Source: Streptomyces niveus
GTDB lineage: Bacteria > Actinomycetota > Actinomycetes > Streptomycetales > Streptomycetaceae
DNA length: 64,000 nt
Assembly: GCF_002009175.1 (NCBI RefSeq)
Contig: NZ_CP018047.1
Coordinates: 434,001-498,000 of the forward strand
Reading direction: 5' to 3'
Shown: one piece after another, positions 61,666 through 64,000 of the stretch
Layout: the number at the start of each line of letters is the position of its first letter
How positions within the stretch are numbered: the first letter of the stretch is position 1
The notes under the pieces: model-generated
What the model was told of the DNA's origin: nothing
Databases searched by the model: none
The model's input: only the letters and a program-made list of their open reading frames with translations
Position numbers and translations under genes: made by a program

Positions 61666-62946
61666 TCACAGATAGGTGGCGGCGGTGACGCAGAATCCGC
61701 CCAGGGCGACGGCCCAGACGTACGGCAGGGTCCGCAGCATCACCTGCTGCGGTGTGACCCCCGCGTACTGGGCGCTCCACACGGTCTGGGTGCTGGTCGG
61801 GTCCGACACACCGAAGACCTGGTTGTACGAGGTGGCCAGCCCCAGTACCGCGACGGCCGGGTAGATGCCGGCGGCGATGAGGACACCGGCGATTCCGGCG
61901 CCGAGGCCGAAGACGTTCAGCGGTCCCCGGTAGAGGCAGAGCGGCACGAGGAGGGTGAAGACCACGACGAACAGCACCGGGTTCTGCGGGCTGACCGCCT
62001 TGATCAACGGCTCCAGGGCCTCCACCGCGCCGGGCAGCTTCACCGCGGCGAGCAGGATGCCGATGGCGATGAACAGCACGATCGGCGCCGCCGCGATCTC
62101 GAAGCCGCCGTACAGGGTGCGCAGCAGCCGCTTGTTCATCTCGCCGGGCCGGGTCGTGGTGAACAGCGCGAACAGGACACCGGCCAGCATCGACGGCAGG
62201 ATCGGGATCTCGAAGCCGAGGGCGAGGACCAGCGGTACGAGCGGGGTGAGCAGCGCGTACCACGGTGCGTCGCCGAGCTGCTTGCGGCGTGAAGTGGGCT
62301 TCGCGGACGCGGACTTGAGCGACCAGGCGTGTTCGACGCCGCGTCGCCGCGTCTCGATGAGGACGAAGGCGACGGCGGCGGCCAGGGCGAACGGGAACAG
62401 CTTCAGCATGAAGCCGCGCACCGTCTCGACGGGCAGTTCGAGCGCGGTCGAGAAGAACTGCCAGATGGGCAGTTCGAAGGGCATGCCCGCGGCGATGCCC
62501 ATCAGGATCGTGCCGGCGGCGGTGACCTTGGGGATGCCGACGGCGATCATGGCGGGGATGCCGATGATGCCGGCGAGCATCGCGGCGGGTGCCGAGCCCG
62601 TGACCGTACCGACGAGGGTGGAGACGCCGAGGACTCCGAGGGCGACCACGACCGGGCGGTCTCCGCCGAATTCGACGATCTTGCGGACGAGGGTGCCCGC
62701 GATGCCGGTCTCGTCGAGGAGTTTGCCGAGCCAGGAGCCCAGCAGGATCGCGATCATCGTGGCGGCGAGGGCCGGGGCGCCCTCCTGGATGACCGTGCCC
62801 AGGACGCTGTTCTCGCCGGTCAGCGGGGCACCCGCGAGGAAGGCGATGACGACGGCCAGGATGACGAGGGCGAAGGCGGTGGGGATTTTGCGGGTGAGCA
62901 TCGCGGCGACACCGGCCGCCATGACAAGAAGGATGACGACGCCCAT
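61666..62946 (-). CDS. Gluconate/dicarboxylate-type permease (GntP-like, IT superfamily)
   Basis: 426 residues with about 12 hydrophobic segments and two re-entrant-looking loops (TGSAPAAMLAGIIGIPAMIAVGIP and LYRGPLNVFGLGAGIAGVL), the pattern of ion-transporter superfamily carriers of sugar acids or C4-dicarboxylates. Starts at ATG 62946, 4 bp after the stop of the preceding gene, and is followed by the secreted glycosidase 27 bp later. Probably imports a sugar acid released by that enzyme (inference). Confidence 0.8.
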   Translation of the reverse strand: MGVVILLVMAAGVAAMLTRKIPTAFALVILAVVIAFLAGAPLTGENSVLGTVIQEGAPALAATMIAILLGSWLGKLLDETGIAGTLVRKIVEFGGDRPVVVALGVLGVSTLVGTVTGSAPAAMLAGIIGIPAMIAVGIPKVTAAGTILMGIAAGMPFELPIWQFFSTALELPVETVRGFMLKLFPFALAAAVAFVLIETRRRGVEHAWSLKSASAKPTSRRKQLGDAPWYALLTPLVPLVLALGFEIPILPSMLAGVLFALFTTTRPGEMNKRLLRTLYGGFEIAAAPIVLFIAIGILLAAVKLPGAVEALEPLIKAVSPQNPVLFVVVFTLLVPLCLYRGPLNVFGLGAGIAGVLIAAGIYPAVAVLGLATSYNQVFGVSDPTSTQTVWSAQYAGVTPQQVMLRTLPYVWAVALGGFCVTAATYL

Positions 62947-62950
62947 GGCG

Positions 62951-63604
62951 TTACTTCTCTCTTCCGTGCGGGGGCCTGTGCGGGGCCCCGTGCTGCGGTT
63001 CGGCCACGGCGGCGAGGGCGGCCGTCAGCATGAGCGGGCTGCGGCCGAGGCCGCAGACGGTGCGGGCATAGGCGTGGGCGGCGATCTCGTCGGCGCCCGC
63101 GACATGGCCGTAGAGGCGGTGGCGTCCCGCGCGCAGCACGACATGGTCGAGGGACCGTTTCAGCGCCGTCTTCGCCGGGCCGTGGTGGAGCTGTTCGTGT
63201 ACGGCCTCGTGGGCGATCGCCGCCGCCCGCAGCGAACCGGCGGGATACCAGTGGCGCCAGCCGAGCCGGTCGGTCAACTCCTCGGCGAGGGCCAGGGTGT
63301 CGGTGAACAGTTCGACGGTCGGAACCGGCCGGGAGGTGTAGCGGGCGAGGAGGCCCTTCGCCAGGCCGTCGTCGCTCTCCACGACGCGGGCCGTGGTGGC
63401 CAGGGGCTCGGGGCCGAGTGCGAGCGCGGCGCCGAACTCGTCGGCGGTACGCGCCCATCGGCGCAGCCGCTCCGGGTCGCGGCCCTCGTGCGTGGGGGTG
63501 TTCGCGAGCAGCCGGACACCGAACTCGATGTCGTCGGTCGCGACGAGTGCGTCGAGTTCTTCGAACGTCCCCTTCGGGGCGCGGTCGAGCAGGGACGCGC
63601 TCAT
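62951..63604 (-). CDS. Protein of unknown function in the permease operon
   Basis: 217 residues, soluble, mostly helical; motifs such as DDIEFGVRLLANTPTHEG, AAIAHEAVHEQLHHGPAKTALKRSLDH and HRLYGHVAGADEIAAHAYARTVCGLG contain several His residues (HEAVHEQLHH) that could bind metal, but I do not recognise the family. ATGA overlap with the upstream gene and 4 bp from the permease gene make it part of the same operon. Confidence 0.6.
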   Translation of the reverse strand: MSASLLDRAPKGTFEELDALVATDDIEFGVRLLANTPTHEGRDPERLRRWARTADEFGAALALGPEPLATTARVVESDDGLAKGLLARYTSRPVPTVELFTDTLALAEELTDRLGWRHWYPAGSLRAAAIAHEAVHEQLHHGPAKTALKRSLDHVVLRAGRHRLYGHVAGADEIAAHAYARTVCGLGRSPLMLTAALAAVAEPQHGAPHRPPHGREK

Positions 63605-64000
63605 GACCGCACCTCCAGGACGGCGACGACCGGTTCGTCGGCGGCGCGGGCGCGCAGTTCGCTGCGGGCGAGCGCCAGCAGGGGCCCCGGGTCGAGTACG
63701 CCGGAGAGGTCGGCGATCCGGGAGCCGAGGAGGAGCCGCAGGGCGGGGGCGCGGACGCCGCCGTCGCCGTACGACGTGGCCTCCTTCACCAGCCCGGCGA
63801 GGACTTCGGGGGCGCGGCCGACGGTCGTGGTCTCGACATGGGCGTCCGGCGCGTGGAGCCGTACGACCCCGTCGGCGTCCACGACCCGGACCGGGTGGCG
63901 GTCGGCGCGGAACCTCCGGCGCACGTCGGTGCCGTACACGGTGTGCGCGGGGGTGCCCGCGAGCACGCGCACCGACGCCGGGTCGGTCTTGAGGCTGTCG
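63601..64000 (-). CDS. Protein of unknown function, 5' part beyond the window
   Basis: C-terminal ~132 residues, open from the right edge (DSLKTDPASVRVLAG...) to TGA at 63601-63603. Beta-rich look, with VYGTDVRRRFRADRHPVRVVDADGVVRLHAPDAHVE and a terminal DEPVVAVLEVRS. A GTG at 63972 could be an internal start, but the frame stays open to the edge. Not recognised. Overlaps the next gene by ATGA, so it belongs to the same operon as the permease and glycosidase. Confidence 0.55.
   Translation of the reverse strand, partial: DSLKTDPASVRVLAGTPAHTVYGTDVRRRFRADRHPVRVVDADGVVRLHAPDAHVETTTVGRAPEVLAGLVKEATSYGDGGVRAPALRLLLGSRIADLSGVLDPGPLLALARSELRARAADEPVVAVLEVRS

Overview
The window reads as chromosomal DNA of a Streptomyces or a very close actinomycete. 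It is very GC-rich with third-position G/C bias, uses GTG and TTG starts freely, shows repeated ATGA/GTGA stop-start overlaps, and carries families typical of that genus (DUF574 methyltransferase, GlxA-type regulators, streptogrisin-fold secreted protein, an isorenieratene-type carotenoid cluster).

Layout. 1-1.8 kb: yidD and a membrane-anchored protein of unknown role. 1.9-11.7 kb: an aromatic carotenoid locus in two arms, crtY-crtT-crtU on the plus strand and crtI-crtB-Rieske oxygenase on the minus strand, with a photolyase diverging from crtI. crtE, crtV and the usual light regulators are absent. A roughly 220 bp MITE-like element has inserted in frame inside crtT, and a decayed second copy ends exactly at the stop codon of the Rieske gene. 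The photolyase has an 8 bp tandem duplication that shifts its last ~45 codons. 11.7-26.2 kb: assorted chromosomal genes, namely a GlxA regulator facing ridA, a GT-C glycosyltransferase, an MFS pump, a tRNA-like gene with an 8-nt anticodon loop beside an MFS remnant, a LysR-glucarate dehydratase pair, a secreted S1-protease homologue without catalytic His and Ser, and an alkyltransferase-sigma factor-alkyltransferase operon.

26.8-42.6 kb is the outstanding region. It is one tightly coupled operon of two PUFA-synthase-like polyketide synthases (tandem flavin barrels-KS-AT-ACP-KR, then KS-AT-DH-phosphopantetheinyl transferase), a free ACP, an alpha/beta hydrolase, a GT1 glycosyltransferase and an ABC exporter, closed by a strong hairpin. 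I infer that it makes, glycosylates and exports a long-chain, possibly polyunsaturated, glycolipid. The product cannot be read from the sequence.

42.7-64 kb: an SGNH esterase, DUF779, a small membrane protein, a secreted GDPD, a five-gene nickel/peptide ABC importer with a Nur-like palindrome ahead of it, an acyl-CoA dehydrogenase/quinone reductase operon with its own palindrome, a PP2C phosphatase, PIG-L, VOC, D-aminopeptidase and proline iminopeptidase genes, an orphan OpuCA-type ATPase, and a right-hand operon with a secreted beta-propeller glycosidase, a gluconate-type permease and two genes of unknown function.
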